The notes under the pieces were generated by a model. It made no database searches and was not told where the DNA came from. It worked only from the letters and a program-made list of their open reading frames with translations. Shown one piece after another: positions 11,001 to 19,428 of a DNA stretch of 64,000 nucleotides. Source of the stretch: CAWGGS01 sp046705065 (GTDB lineage Bacteria > Desulfobacterota > Desulfobulbia > Desulfobulbales > Desulfocapsaceae); contig JBJKQT010000077.1 of NCBI GenBank assembly GCA_046705065.1, forward strand, positions 1 to 64,000, given 5' to 3'. Numbering within the stretch: position 1 is the first letter of the stretch; the number at the start of each line of letters is the position of its first letter. Position numbers and translations under genes: made by a program.

Positions 11001-12659
11001 CTACATTTTTTCAGGAGCGGTCAGGCCTAGAAACCGCAGGCCGTTTCTGATGACGACCCGCACGGCGTCCACCAGATACAGCCGCGCCTGGGCAAGACCG
11101 ATGTCGTCGGTCAAAACCTTATGCTTGTTATAGTAACTATGGAACATACCGGCAAGCTCCATCAGGTAGAAAATCACCTTATGCGGAGCGAGTTCCAAGG
11201 CCGCAGACTCGATCATTCCGGGAAAAGCGGCAATGTTTTTCAACAATTTCAATTCTTCCGCTTCGCAGAGCAGATCGGAATCGATATCGGAAAAAGGCAG
11301 ACGCTCTATGCTTTTTTCCTCGGCCTGACTGAGAATGGAACAGAGTCTGGCATGTCCGTACTGCACATAGTAAACCGGATTCTCTTGACTTTCCTTAGTG
11401 GCAAGCCCTAGGTCGAATTCCAATTGGCTGTCGGCCTTACGCATCATAAAAAAGAACCGGGCCACATCGACGCCGACCAGATCGAGAAGTTCATCGACGG
11501 TGACAAACGTAGCCTTTCTGGTGGACATTTTCACCTGCCTGCCGTCTCGCGTAAGCGTCACGAACTGATGCAGAACCACCGTCACCTTGGAAGGATCGTA
11601 TCCCAGTGCCTGGACACCTGCCAGCACGTCCGGCACGGTGGCAATGTGGTCGGAACCGAATATATCCACAAGCCAGTCGAAATTCCTGCGGAATTTTTCT
11701 CGATGATAGGCAATGTCGGGCAATCTGTAAGTCGGCTCTCCCGAGCTTTTGATGATAACCCGGTCCTTTTCCTGACCGAAATCGGTGGTTTTAAACCAAA
11801 CCGCACCGTCCTGCTCGTAAACGAGCCCTTTCTCGCGCAGCTCGGCCACCACGGAGTCGATATGACCGTTTTCGTAAAGAGACCTTTCGTTGTAATAATT
11901 GTCGAACACGATCCCCATCCGGGAGAGGGTGGCGGAAATATCCTTGAAGATCATCTGTTCGGCTTTGTTCTTAAATGGCGTAACATCCTGTTGATCTCTC
12001 AGCGAATCTCCGACCTCATCATAAAGCGCTTGAGCGATCTCCCTGATATATTCCCCCTGATACCCGTCTTCGGGGAAAGAATGGTCGATGCCCAACAACT
12101 CCATATAACGCGCCCGGGTCGATTCACCGAGCACCCGCATCTGCCGGCCCGCATCGTTGTAATAATACTCGCGGTAGACCTCATGCCCCACCGTCTCGAG
12201 AAGGCGGGCAATGGCATCCCCCAGGATGGCCTGGCGGCCGTGACCGATACTGAGCGGCCCCGTGGGATTGGCGCTTACGAACTCCACCATGACCTGCCGG
12301 CCTCCTCCCACATCCGAGCGTCCGAAATCAACGTCTTTTTCCAAAACAGAGGGAATCAGACGCCGCCAGACACCGGGTCGAACATGGATATTGACAAAGC
12401 CCGGTCCTGCTATGTCGAGGCCATCGATAACGTCGGTCTCCTTTTCCAGCAGTTTTACAATCTGTGCCGCGATATCGCGCGGTTTTCTCTTTTCAATCCC
12501 GGCCAACACCAAAGCAATGTTGGTGGAGAAATCGCCCTGTCCTTCATGTTTCGGTACTTCAACCGTATATTTGCCGGCACCCCGATCAGACCAGGAGCCG
12601 TTTCCAACACCCTCCTGAAAGCAGGAATCAAGAATCGTCTTCAGCTGTGAACGGATCAT
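11001..12659 (-). CDS. argS: arginyl-tRNA synthetase
   Basis: Class I synthetase charging tRNA-Arg, 552 residues and full length. The HIGH motif occurs as SIGHGRQ after SANPTGPL near residue 128, the KMSKS-like loop is VKMSTRKATF, and the C-terminal helical anticodon domain ends with the typical RNGLRFLGLTAPEKM. The N-terminal additional domain recognising the tRNA D-loop is present. Its start overlaps the stop of alr by four bases, which indicates translational coupling. It is followed by the small membrane protein and the acetyltransferase on the same strand. Confidence 0.97.
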   Translation of the reverse strand: MIRSQLKTILDSCFQEGVGNGSWSDRGAGKYTVEVPKHEGQGDFSTNIALVLAGIEKRKPRDIAAQIVKLLEKETDVIDGLDIAGPGFVNIHVRPGVWRRLIPSVLEKDVDFGRSDVGGGRQVMVEFVSANPTGPLSIGHGRQAILGDAIARLLETVGHEVYREYYYNDAGRQMRVLGESTRARYMELLGIDHSFPEDGYQGEYIREIAQALYDEVGDSLRDQQDVTPFKNKAEQMIFKDISATLSRMGIVFDNYYNERSLYENGHIDSVVAELREKGLVYEQDGAVWFKTTDFGQEKDRVIIKSSGEPTYRLPDIAYHREKFRRNFDWLVDIFGSDHIATVPDVLAGVQALGYDPSKVTVVLHQFVTLTRDGRQVKMSTRKATFVTVDELLDLVGVDVARFFFMMRKADSQLEFDLGLATKESQENPVYYVQYGHARLCSILSQAEEKSIERLPFSDIDSDLLCEAEELKLLKNIAAFPGMIESAALELAPHKVIFYLMELAGMFHSYYNKHKVLTDDIGLAQARLYLVDAVRVVIRNGLRFLGLTAPEKM

Positions 12660-13792
12660 ATCTCTTCGTTTTTATATACTCTTTCATTATTATTGCCGAT
12701 CAGGCACAGAACCTCGTAACTGATGGTGCCTGCCCATTTGGCTATTTCGTCGGCGGTGATGGTCTCTCTGCCCTGAGTACCCAGAAGAACGACCTCGTCT
12801 CCCGCCTGAACATCTTCGAATCCTGTTACATCGGCCATGCACATATTCATGCAGATTCTCCCACGGATCGGCGAGCGGCGTCCTCTGATCAAAACTTCGG
12901 CGCGATTGGAGAGCATACGCATATAACCGTCCTCATACCCCACGGGGATAACTGCCAAGCGCGTTGCATGCGGGGTGATATAGGTATGCCCATAGCTCAC
13001 TCCGGCTCCGGCCGGAACCGTCTTTACCTGAATCACGCGGGATGTAAACGACATGGCCGGAATAAGTTTCTCGCCTTGTGCACGTCCTTTTCCCTCCTCG
13101 CCATCCGGATAATAGCCGTACAGAGCGATCCCGGCCCTGGCCATTTCCCGGCAGGTGTTGGGAAAATTGAATATCGCACCCGAATTGGCAATATGACTGA
13201 TCCCTTTGCATCTTGCACCGATTTCTTCGCATATCGACTCGAAGAGGGCGTAGCTTTTATCCGTATTGGTCGACTGGGGATCGTCCGACTGAGAGAAATG
13301 GCTCACAATTCCGGACAGATAAACAGAGGGAAGATTTTCCAGGCGTGTAAGAAAGCCATCCACCTGATCGGGCAAAAGCCCCAGTCTGCTCATTCCGGAA
13401 TCCACCTTCAGATGCACGCCAATCCTTTTTCCCAATTCCGTCGCCTTCCGCGATAGCCGTTCAACCGTCTCGAAATCGAATACCACAGGGGTAAGAGCAT
13501 GGGTGAAAACCAGGTCGGTGCAATCCTCTGCAAATCCCATCATAAGCAGGATTTCACCTTGAATTCCGGCCTCTCTTAAGCGCAGAGCTTCACCAATTTC
13601 GGCAACGCCGAAGGCGGTGCAGCCGACTTCAACTAGGCTCTCGGCGGTCCTGATCATATCATGGCCGTAGGCATCGGCTTTGATCATTGCCAGGATTTTT
13701 ACTTCGGCACCAGCTTTTTGTTTAATTATCAGGTAATTGGCCTGAAGGGCACTGGGGTCGATGATCACCCTGTTATAGGAGCGGATATTCAT
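12656..13792 (-). CDS. alr: alanine racemase
   Basis: PLP-dependent racemase making D-alanine for peptidoglycan. The PLP lysine is Lys38 in MIKADAYGHD, and the second catalytic base is the Tyr of GAGVSYGHTY in the C-terminal beta domain. The 378-residue length is normal, and the RGRICMNMCMADVT segment of the second domain is intact. An AAGGATCG ribosome site precedes the ATG. The gene overlaps argS by four bases. Confidence 0.96.
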   Translation of the reverse strand: MNIRSYNRVIIDPSALQANYLIIKQKAGAEVKILAMIKADAYGHDMIRTAESLVEVGCTAFGVAEIGEALRLREAGIQGEILLMMGFAEDCTDLVFTHALTPVVFDFETVERLSRKATELGKRIGVHLKVDSGMSRLGLLPDQVDGFLTRLENLPSVYLSGIVSHFSQSDDPQSTNTDKSYALFESICEEIGARCKGISHIANSGAIFNFPNTCREMARAGIALYGYYPDGEEGKGRAQGEKLIPAMSFTSRVIQVKTVPAGAGVSYGHTYITPHATRLAVIPVGYEDGYMRMLSNRAEVLIRGRRSPIRGRICMNMCMADVTGFEDVQAGDEVVLLGTQGRETITADEIAKWAGTISYEVLCLIGNNNERVYKNEEI

Positions 13793-13821
13793 TTTGCGAT
13801 CCTTTTTGGCGACAAAATACT

Positions 13822-14253
13822 TCAGGTGGCCTGGAACCAGCAGATCCAGGCATGCCTACTGGAAAGAAACAGCGCCCAGCCGATGGTTGTGTAGAGCAGT
13901 CCGAGCAGGGAGGAAGGCAGGGAGGAGTGACGCAGTGTGATGCCTGCCGCCATCATCATCATGACCAGAATCCAGGTCTTATACGAGTAGACGGCACCGA
14001 TACAGGTCCCGTCCGACAAGCGATGAATGCGATCCAAGCTCTTTTTTGCCGTTTTATCAAGAACCAGCACGGATTTCAGACTTCCCAGCACCACTGCCGG
14101 CAAGGCAAGCCAAAGTCTCCCGGAGCCCACAAGCCAAATCATCCCCCTGGTCATCAGCATGATGCCGATGGCCGTCCAAAGGATGGCAGCCAGAGCCAGG
14201 TGAACATTCCTGGGCACGCCGGGTTTGAATCGAATAAGGGTTTTCTTCAACAT
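13822..14253 (-). CDS. conserved small membrane protein
   Basis: A protein of 143 residues with about four hydrophobic segments and the N-terminal pattern KKTLIRFKPGVPRNVHLALAA (split here: RFKPGVPR then a first helix). I recognise it only as a conserved hypothetical membrane protein. The open frame extends 12 codons upstream to a GTG, but that extension lies in the ferredoxin terminator hairpin, so the ATG at 14253 is chosen although no strong ribosome site is seen. It stands 30 bases before alr on the same strand and could be co-transcribed with it. Confidence 0.55.
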   Translation of the reverse strand: MLKKTLIRFKPGVPRNVHLALAAILWTAIGIMLMTRGMIWLVGSGRLWLALPAVVLGSLKSVLVLDKTAKKSLDRIHRLSDGTCIGAVYSYKTWILVMMMMAAGITLRHSSLPSSLLGLLYTTIGWALFLSSRHAWICWFQAT

Positions 14254-14278
14254 GTTCAATAAATACAACCGGAAACAA

Positions 14279-14316
14279 AATAAGCCCACCCCCCTTTTCA
14301 GGGAGATGGGCTTATT
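14279..14316 (-). terminator. intrinsic terminator after the ferredoxin gene
   Basis: An inverted repeat AATAAGCCCA/TGGGCTTATT with an additional G/C-rich inner stem, read on the minus strand and followed by TTTTGTTT. It begins about 20 bases after the ferredoxin stop codon. Confidence 0.8.
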
Positions 14317-14338
14317 GTTACGTCGAATACCGTAGGAA

Positions 14339-14524
14339 TTAAACTTCGGTTACGGTAATTGCGCCTTCAGGACAGACTTCAACACAGGTCTCGCAACCCA
14401 GGCACTCATCAACTTCAACAGGCTCGGATTTGCCATCTTCAATCTCGAAAACCTGGGCAGGACAAGCATTTACACATTCTTCGCAACCGGTACATTTGTC
14501 CTTATCAACAACAACTTCAAACAT
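14339..14524 (-). CDS. 2[4Fe-4S] ferredoxin
   Basis: A clostridial-type bacterial ferredoxin of 61 residues. Two complete cluster motifs CxxCxxCxxxCP are present: Cys11, 14, 17, 21 and Cys41, 44, 47, 51. It is a soluble low-potential electron carrier, plausibly the partner of Wood-Ljungdahl and other bifurcating enzymes in this organism, but the exact partner is not shown. A GGAGGTG ribosome site lies just before the ATG and a terminator directly follows, so it is probably monocistronic. Confidence 0.95.
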   Translation of the reverse strand: MFEVVVDKDKCTGCEECVNACPAQVFEIEDGKSEPVEVDECLGCETCVEVCPEGAITVTEV

Positions 14525-14795
14525 GATACACCTCCAGTGTAAAAATTAAATAAAATTCTGCATATACGTAATTAGCAAATAAGCTGCCAGCACGAATTCG
14601 TTTTTTTGCATTAGGTTCCATTAATTCAGGACCGAAATTTTGTCAAGAAAAATTCTCCCCTCTAATTTTCTCTTTTTGTAGGCTCGTATTCCGCTTTTTC
14701 AATAACTCCTCATTCGGCTTGACCCTCAATCGGCATTATGGCTGCGTGAACAACTTGGTCGAACGCAAAGAAGGCAAAGGTTTCAGGGCTACATC

Positions 14796-14826
14796 TTGAC
14801 AATATTTAAAACGGAAGTTACATATT
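14796..14826 (+). promoter_or_regulatory. putative promoter of the kup leader
   Basis: A perfect TTGACA at 14796-14801 is followed by a weaker AT-rich -10 region (TACATA with 17-base or CATATT with 19-base spacing). Transcription would start just at the 5' edge of the riboswitch aptamer, which supports the assignment. Confidence 0.5.
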
Positions 14827-14835
14827 CGGAAAAGC

Positions 14836-14977
14836 AGCCGAGATCCGTTTCATGTCGAACGGATGCGGGGGACCCATTCAACAGGGGCGAATTTCGAAAA
14901 ACGGCACGGAACCGACCAATCGAATAGAGAACTTTCATTCTCGAGCCCGGCAGCTAACCTCGTAGGCATATGAAAGG
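14836..14977 (+). ncRNA. c-di-AMP riboswitch (ydaO/yuaA class)
   Basis: The sequence carries the invariant blocks of the ydaO-yuaA aptamer in the right order: a hairpin ATCCGTT/AACGGAT, GCGGGGGACCC, AGGGGCGAATT, then GAGCCCGGCAGCTAACC followed by TCGTAGGC. The pseudoknot helix is present: CTTTCAT (14932-14938, in the loop of a GAGA/TCTC stem) is complementary to ATGAAAG (14970-14976). The class binds c-di-AMP and usually turns genes off. It is followed by an intrinsic terminator and by kup, a K+ importer, which is a known c-di-AMP target. The outer P1 helix is short and its edges are approximate. Confidence 0.92.
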
Positions 14978-15000
14978 GCTACTGACAGCGCAATAGACGT

Positions 15001-15033
15001 GCCGCCGGTCCAGTGCCGACGGCCTTTTTTTTT
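15001..15033 (+). terminator. riboswitch expression-platform terminator
   Basis: GCCGCCGG and CCGACGGC form a hairpin with one mismatch and a 7-base loop, followed by nine T residues. It lies between the c-di-AMP aptamer and the kup start, as expected for transcriptional attenuation. Confidence 0.85.
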
Positions 15034-15093
15034 GATGAAAAGATTCGTAAGCGCCGGTAGTCACTGTATTTTCCGCAGTTCTGAGGTTTTTTG

Positions 15094-16911
15094 ATGGAAC
15101 ACGAAGAAAACGGCTCCTACTGGGGTGGGATCGTAAGATCCATGGGGTTGGTCTTCGGCGATATCGGCACCAGCCCGATATACACCTTGACCGTTATCTT
15201 TCTCTTAACGAAGCCGGATGAACGCAATATCTACGGCATTCTCTCCCTGGTCTTCTGGACCATGACAATCCTGGTTACCGCTGAGTATGCCTGGCTGGCC
15301 ATGAGTCTCGGCCACAAGGGAGAAGGCGGCACAATCGTTTTAAAAGAGATACTCGCCCGAAAGCTGCTGCCTGCCCGGAAGATGGGTTTCGTTATCTTTC
15401 TATCCTATATCGGCGTCTGCCTGCTCATGGGAGACGGCGTCATTACGCCGGCTATTTCCATTCTGTCGGCAGTTGAGGGTCTGGAATTCATCCCGGGGCT
15501 TTCAACAATCCAGCCATGGATCATGCTTGTTATCGCCATTGTCATCGCAGTGGGACTTTTTACCGTTCAGTTCAAGGGAACGGACAAGGTTGCAGGTGCC
15601 TTTGGGCCGATCATGGTGGTCTGGTTTGCAACACTTACCGTAACCGGCCTCTGTTATATCGTCACCATGCCTTCAATCCTCAAGGCGGTAAGTCCATACT
15701 ATGCCGTAAGGTTCATGCTCCATCATGGGTTTGTGGGCTTTTTCGTTCTCTCCGAGGTAATCCTCTGTGCAACCGGTGGTGAGGCGCTCTATGCCGATAT
15801 GGGGCATATGGGGCGAAGGCCCATTGTTCGGGCCTGGTACTTTGCCTTCACCGCCCTGATTCTCAACTACTTCGGGCAAGGTGTGTATATAATCAGTCAT
15901 CCCGAAGCGAAAAATTATCTCTTCGGAATGGTACGCCATCTCGTCCCGCCGCTTTATATCCCGTTCCTGATATTGACCGTTCTGGCCACCATAATTGCCT
16001 CCCAGGCCATGATCAGCGGCGTCTTCTCCATCGTATATCAAGGCATCACAACCAGAATCCTGCCGATGCTCAAAGTGGATTACACATCAAAGCATTTAAA
16101 ATCCCAGATTTATATCGGACCCGTCAATTGGATTATGATGGCAGCGGTCCTGCTCGTTATGTTGATCTTTCAGCGTTCCGAAAACCTGGCCGCCGCATAT
16201 GGTCTGGCCGTTACCGGTACAATGACCATCACCGGCATCATGATGATTATGATTTTCAACCGCTCAAACAGGAGATGGAAAGTGCCGGTTGTCATCTTCA
16301 TTACACTTGTGGACCTGCTCTTCTTCACTGCCTGCATGCATAAAATACCGTATGGCGGCTATTGGTCGATAATCCTGGCCATGTTCCCGCTTGCCGTCAT
16401 TCTTATTTGGACAAGAGGGCAGCGAGCGCTGTACAGGGCGTTTAAGCCTCTGAAATTCGAAGACTATAAGAAAGAATACGAAGAGATCTACCAAAAGGGG
16501 CACATTCCCGGAACCGGTCTTTTTTTCATCCGTGACTGGCGTACCATTCCTCCCTACATGGAACACTGCACGACACAGAGCAACATCATCTATGAACGCA
16601 ACGTGCTGATTTCCATCACCACCACCGACGAGCCCTTTGGCCTGGAAACCGCACTCACTCCCGATTTGGCTATGGGAATGGAGGCTTTTGAAATCAGGGT
16701 CGGATATATGGAACTGTTCGACATCGAGGAACTGCTGAAAGAAAACGGCATCGACGAAAAGGTAATCCTCTATGGAACCGAGGATATCATCACTTCAAAC
16801 CCGGTCTGGAAGGTCTTTGCAACACTGAAAAAACTCACCCCAAATTTCGTGCAGTTCTATAATCTGCCGGCAGCCAAGCTGCAAGGGGTCATAACTCGTA
16901 TGGAAATTTAA
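15094..16911 (+). CDS. kup: KUP-family potassium uptake protein
   Basis: KUP/HAK/KT K+ transporter of 605 residues, close to the usual 620. The signature GLVFGDIGTSPIYTL lies near the N-terminus, followed by KGEGGTIVL and GDGVITPAISILSAVEGL in the membrane core of about 12 helices and a cytoplasmic C-terminal domain. KUP proteins import K+ with protons. An ATG at 15094 follows TGAGG by seven bases; the TTG one codon earlier is disregarded. It is preceded by the c-di-AMP riboswitch and terminator, so it should be repressed when c-di-AMP is high. The exchanger gene follows after two bases. Confidence 0.95.
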   Translation: MEHEENGSYWGGIVRSMGLVFGDIGTSPIYTLTVIFLLTKPDERNIYGILSLVFWTMTILVTAEYAWLAMSLGHKGEGGTIVLKEILARKLLPARKMGFVIFLSYIGVCLLMGDGVITPAISILSAVEGLEFIPGLSTIQPWIMLVIAIVIAVGLFTVQFKGTDKVAGAFGPIMVVWFATLTVTGLCYIVTMPSILKAVSPYYAVRFMLHHGFVGFFVLSEVILCATGGEALYADMGHMGRRPIVRAWYFAFTALILNYFGQGVYIISHPEAKNYLFGMVRHLVPPLYIPFLILTVLATIIASQAMISGVFSIVYQGITTRILPMLKVDYTSKHLKSQIYIGPVNWIMMAAVLLVMLIFQRSENLAAAYGLAVTGTMTITGIMMIMIFNRSNRRWKVPVVIFITLVDLLFFTACMHKIPYGGYWSIILAMFPLAVILIWTRGQRALYRAFKPLKFEDYKKEYEEIYQKGHIPGTGLFFIRDWRTIPPYMEHCTTQSNIIYERNVLISITTTDEPFGLETALTPDLAMGMEAFEIRVGYMELFDIEELLKENGIDEKVILYGTEDIITSNPVWKVFATLKKLTPNFVQFYNLPAAKLQGVITRMEI

Positions 16912-16913
16912 TC

Positions 16914-17930
16914 ATGTCCGATTGGATCTGGCTGCTCGTCTCATTAGGGGCAATTTTATTTGGGGCGACCGTCTTTACAAACGGTCTGGAGTGGTTCGGG
17001 AAAAAGATGCATCTTTCAGACGGAGCAGTCGGAAGCATCTTTGCTGCAGTCGGAACAGCGCTGCCGGAAACGCTCATCCCGATCATTGCCTTTCTTTTCG
17101 GCAAGAAAGCCTCCGGCCATCTCATCGGTATCGGAGCCATCGTCGGCGCGCCCTTTATGCTCGGAACACTGGCCATGTTCATCAGCGGGCTCGCCGTGAT
17201 GATAAACCGCGGCAAACGCGATGATTACCCCGTTATGCGTGTTGACACCCGGATCATGCAACGGGATATGGAATATTTCCTCATCCTCTATTCAATAGCC
17301 GTTGCCGCCTCATTCCTCGCCACCCATCCGGTGATCAAGGTTTTCATCGCCCTGGTGCTCATACTTCTTTACGGCAACTACGTCCTGCAGACACTGAATG
17401 CCAAAAGCAACGACGAAGTGGAGGAAGCCGACCTGGATCCGTGCTATTTCGCACCCAAATCCCACGACCCGCCCATGGCCGTCATAGGTTTTCAGGTCAT
17501 CGGTTCGCTGCTTCTGATCGTCTGGGGATCGTATATCTTCGTCGATAAGGTCCAGATTCTTTCCCGCCATCTCGGCGTATCACCCTTTCTCCTGTCGCTG
17601 ATTATCGCCCCCATCGCCACCGAGCTGCCGGAAAAATTCAACAGCGTCATCTGGATCGGCCGAGGCAAGGACACGCTCGCCATCGGCAACATCACAGGGG
17701 CCATGGTCTTTCAAGGTTCCATGATCACGGCCATGGGTATCCTGATGACCGAATGGAAGCTGGACCAGTCGGCATTGATGACAGTGGCGTTGACTTTGGC
17801 GTCGGTGGGGCTTTGCTATGCCCAGATCCGACTCAAAAAACACCTGACTCCCGGAACGCTTCTGGCAGGTGGATCGTTCTACTTCGTCTTTCTGGTGCTG
17901 ATTCTGACGGGAGGGTTAACCCATTTGTAA
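16914..17930 (+). CDS. Na+/Ca2+ exchanger family antiporter
   Basis: A 338-residue CaCA-superfamily protein with about ten helices in two inverted halves. The two alpha-repeats are GTALPETLIPI (first half) and IATELPEKFNSVIW followed by GNITGAMVFQGSM (second half), with the conserved acidic residues and Gly/Asn positions. The family exchanges Ca2+, K+ or other cations for Na+ or H+. The start follows the kup stop by two bases, so the pair is one transcription unit under the c-di-AMP riboswitch, which hints at a role in cation or K+ balance. Ion specificity cannot be read from sequence here. Confidence 0.85.
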   Translation: MSDWIWLLVSLGAILFGATVFTNGLEWFGKKMHLSDGAVGSIFAAVGTALPETLIPIIAFLFGKKASGHLIGIGAIVGAPFMLGTLAMFISGLAVMINRGKRDDYPVMRVDTRIMQRDMEYFLILYSIAVAASFLATHPVIKVFIALVLILLYGNYVLQTLNAKSNDEVEEADLDPCYFAPKSHDPPMAVIGFQVIGSLLLIVWGSYIFVDKVQILSRHLGVSPFLLSLIIAPIATELPEKFNSVIWIGRGKDTLAIGNITGAMVFQGSMITAMGILMTEWKLDQSALMTVALTLASVGLCYAQIRLKKHLTPGTLLAGGSFYFVFLVLILTGGLTHL

Positions 17931-17940
17931 AAACATGCCA

Positions 17941-19410
17941 TCAGGAAGACCGAACAACGGGTAGTATCACGGTGAAGGTACTCCCCTCTCCCGGACGGCT
18001 TTCCACTTTGATCAGGCCATGATGGACTTCGACGATGCTTTTGACAATGGCAAGCCCAAGCCCTGTTCCGTGGATTTCACGCGTAGATCTGTCCTTCACC
18101 CGATAGAACCGGTCGAAGATCCTGTCGAGGTCCTCTTCTGGGATGCCGAATCCGGTGTCTCTGACCGCAACCGTCAAATACTCGTTTTCCGCCTCAACCG
18201 TGACCGTAATCTTCCCACCCGCAGGAGAATATTTTACCGCATTGGTAATCAGGTTGGTAAAGACCTCTTCAAGGCCCCGGCGATCGGCTGGGATTACGGG
18301 GATATCTCCTAGTGATTCCAAACAGATTTCCATCCCCTTTTCCTTTGCTCCCGCTTCGTGAAAGACCACCTGCTCAGCAAGAAGGGCATAGATATCCACA
18401 GCCTCCTTTTCATGGGTGATCAAGCCTGACTCTATACGCGCCAGATCGAGGAGTTCCGAGACCATGGCGGTCAAATTCAAAATCTTCCCCGAAGCTCTCT
18501 CGAGAATCTCCCGCTGTTTGTCAGTAACATCACCGGCAAGTCCGTCGAGGATGATTTTGATCTGCATCAAAAGCGAGTTCATCGGGTTTCGGATTTCATG
18601 GGAAACCATGGACACGAAATCCGACTTCATTTGATCGATCTTTTTTAAGGCTGTAATGTCGTGAAGAACGGTGATGGTTCCGAGATTTCGTCCGGTTCTG
18701 CCTCGAAACGGCGAGCATTTCACCCCGAGAATCTTTTCCTCTTTTCCTTCCCAGACAAGCTCTTTTGTTATCTCGCGGTAGGTGGCAAGCGGCATGGAGA
18801 GGGCCTGGTCGATCATCTGTAACAGTGTCTCATTTGCAATACATTCACTGACAGTATGCCCGATCACACTTTCTCCATGATGACCCATCAGATGCAGAAA
18901 TGCAGGGTTCGCCAAGACAATCCGTTTACGATCGTCGGTGGTCATTACACCGTCCGTAAGACGATCCACAACCATCTTGAGCCGGGACCTTGTATCGGCA
19001 ATGTCCTGCAGCGCCCTCGTGTATTTAATGGCCTTCGCCACCACAGCGCGTAATTGCTCAGGATCAAAGGGTTTAGGGATAAAATCGAACGCTCCCTTTT
19101 TCATGGCCTCAATGGAATGTTCGATGGTTGCATACCCGGTGATGACGATGATCACCGTATCCGGGTGCAGATCGCGAACCCGGGACAAGACGTCGAATCC
19201 TGAAATCGTCGGCATCATCAAATCAAGCAAAATGATATCGAAATGCCGTTCTTCAATCATCTGTAGGCCCTGAGCTCCGTCGGAGGCCAGATCCACCTCA
19301 AATCCAAGCTCCGAGAGAACAAGGCGACAGCCCTCCCGGATTCGTGCCTCATCGTCCACCACAAGAATTCGTGGCAGGAAGACACCGTTTTCAACAGCCT
19401 CCACAATCAT
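17941..19410 (-). CDS. receiver-PAS-histidine kinase hybrid
   Basis: A 489-residue soluble signalling protein. Order: receiver domain (about 12-130; phospho-acceptor Asp63 in LLDLMMP, conserved Lys113 in IPKPF), PAS (about 143-255), HisKA with His271 in MVSHEIRNPM, and HATPase (N box NLITNAVKYS, G boxes DTGFGIPEED and HGTGLGLAIV). It has no membrane segment. The N-terminal receiver suggests it is an intermediate of a phosphorelay, possibly taking phosphate from the PAS kinase encoded immediately upstream. It is the last gene of the long minus-strand run from 30.6 kb and converges on the cation exchanger. Confidence 0.9.
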   Translation of the reverse strand: MIVEAVENGVFLPRILVVDDEARIREGCRLVLSELGFEVDLASDGAQGLQMIEERHFDIILLDLMMPTISGFDVLSRVRDLHPDTVIIVITGYATIEHSIEAMKKGAFDFIPKPFDPEQLRAVVAKAIKYTRALQDIADTRSRLKMVVDRLTDGVMTTDDRKRIVLANPAFLHLMGHHGESVIGHTVSECIANETLLQMIDQALSMPLATYREITKELVWEGKEEKILGVKCSPFRGRTGRNLGTITVLHDITALKKIDQMKSDFVSMVSHEIRNPMNSLLMQIKIILDGLAGDVTDKQREILERASGKILNLTAMVSELLDLARIESGLITHEKEAVDIYALLAEQVVFHEAGAKEKGMEICLESLGDIPVIPADRRGLEEVFTNLITNAVKYSPAGGKITVTVEAENEYLTVAVRDTGFGIPEEDLDRIFDRFYRVKDRSTREIHGTGLGLAIVKSIVEVHHGLIKVESRPGEGSTFTVILPVVRSS

Positions 19411-19428
19411 TTTGCTTCTTGTCCTTGT

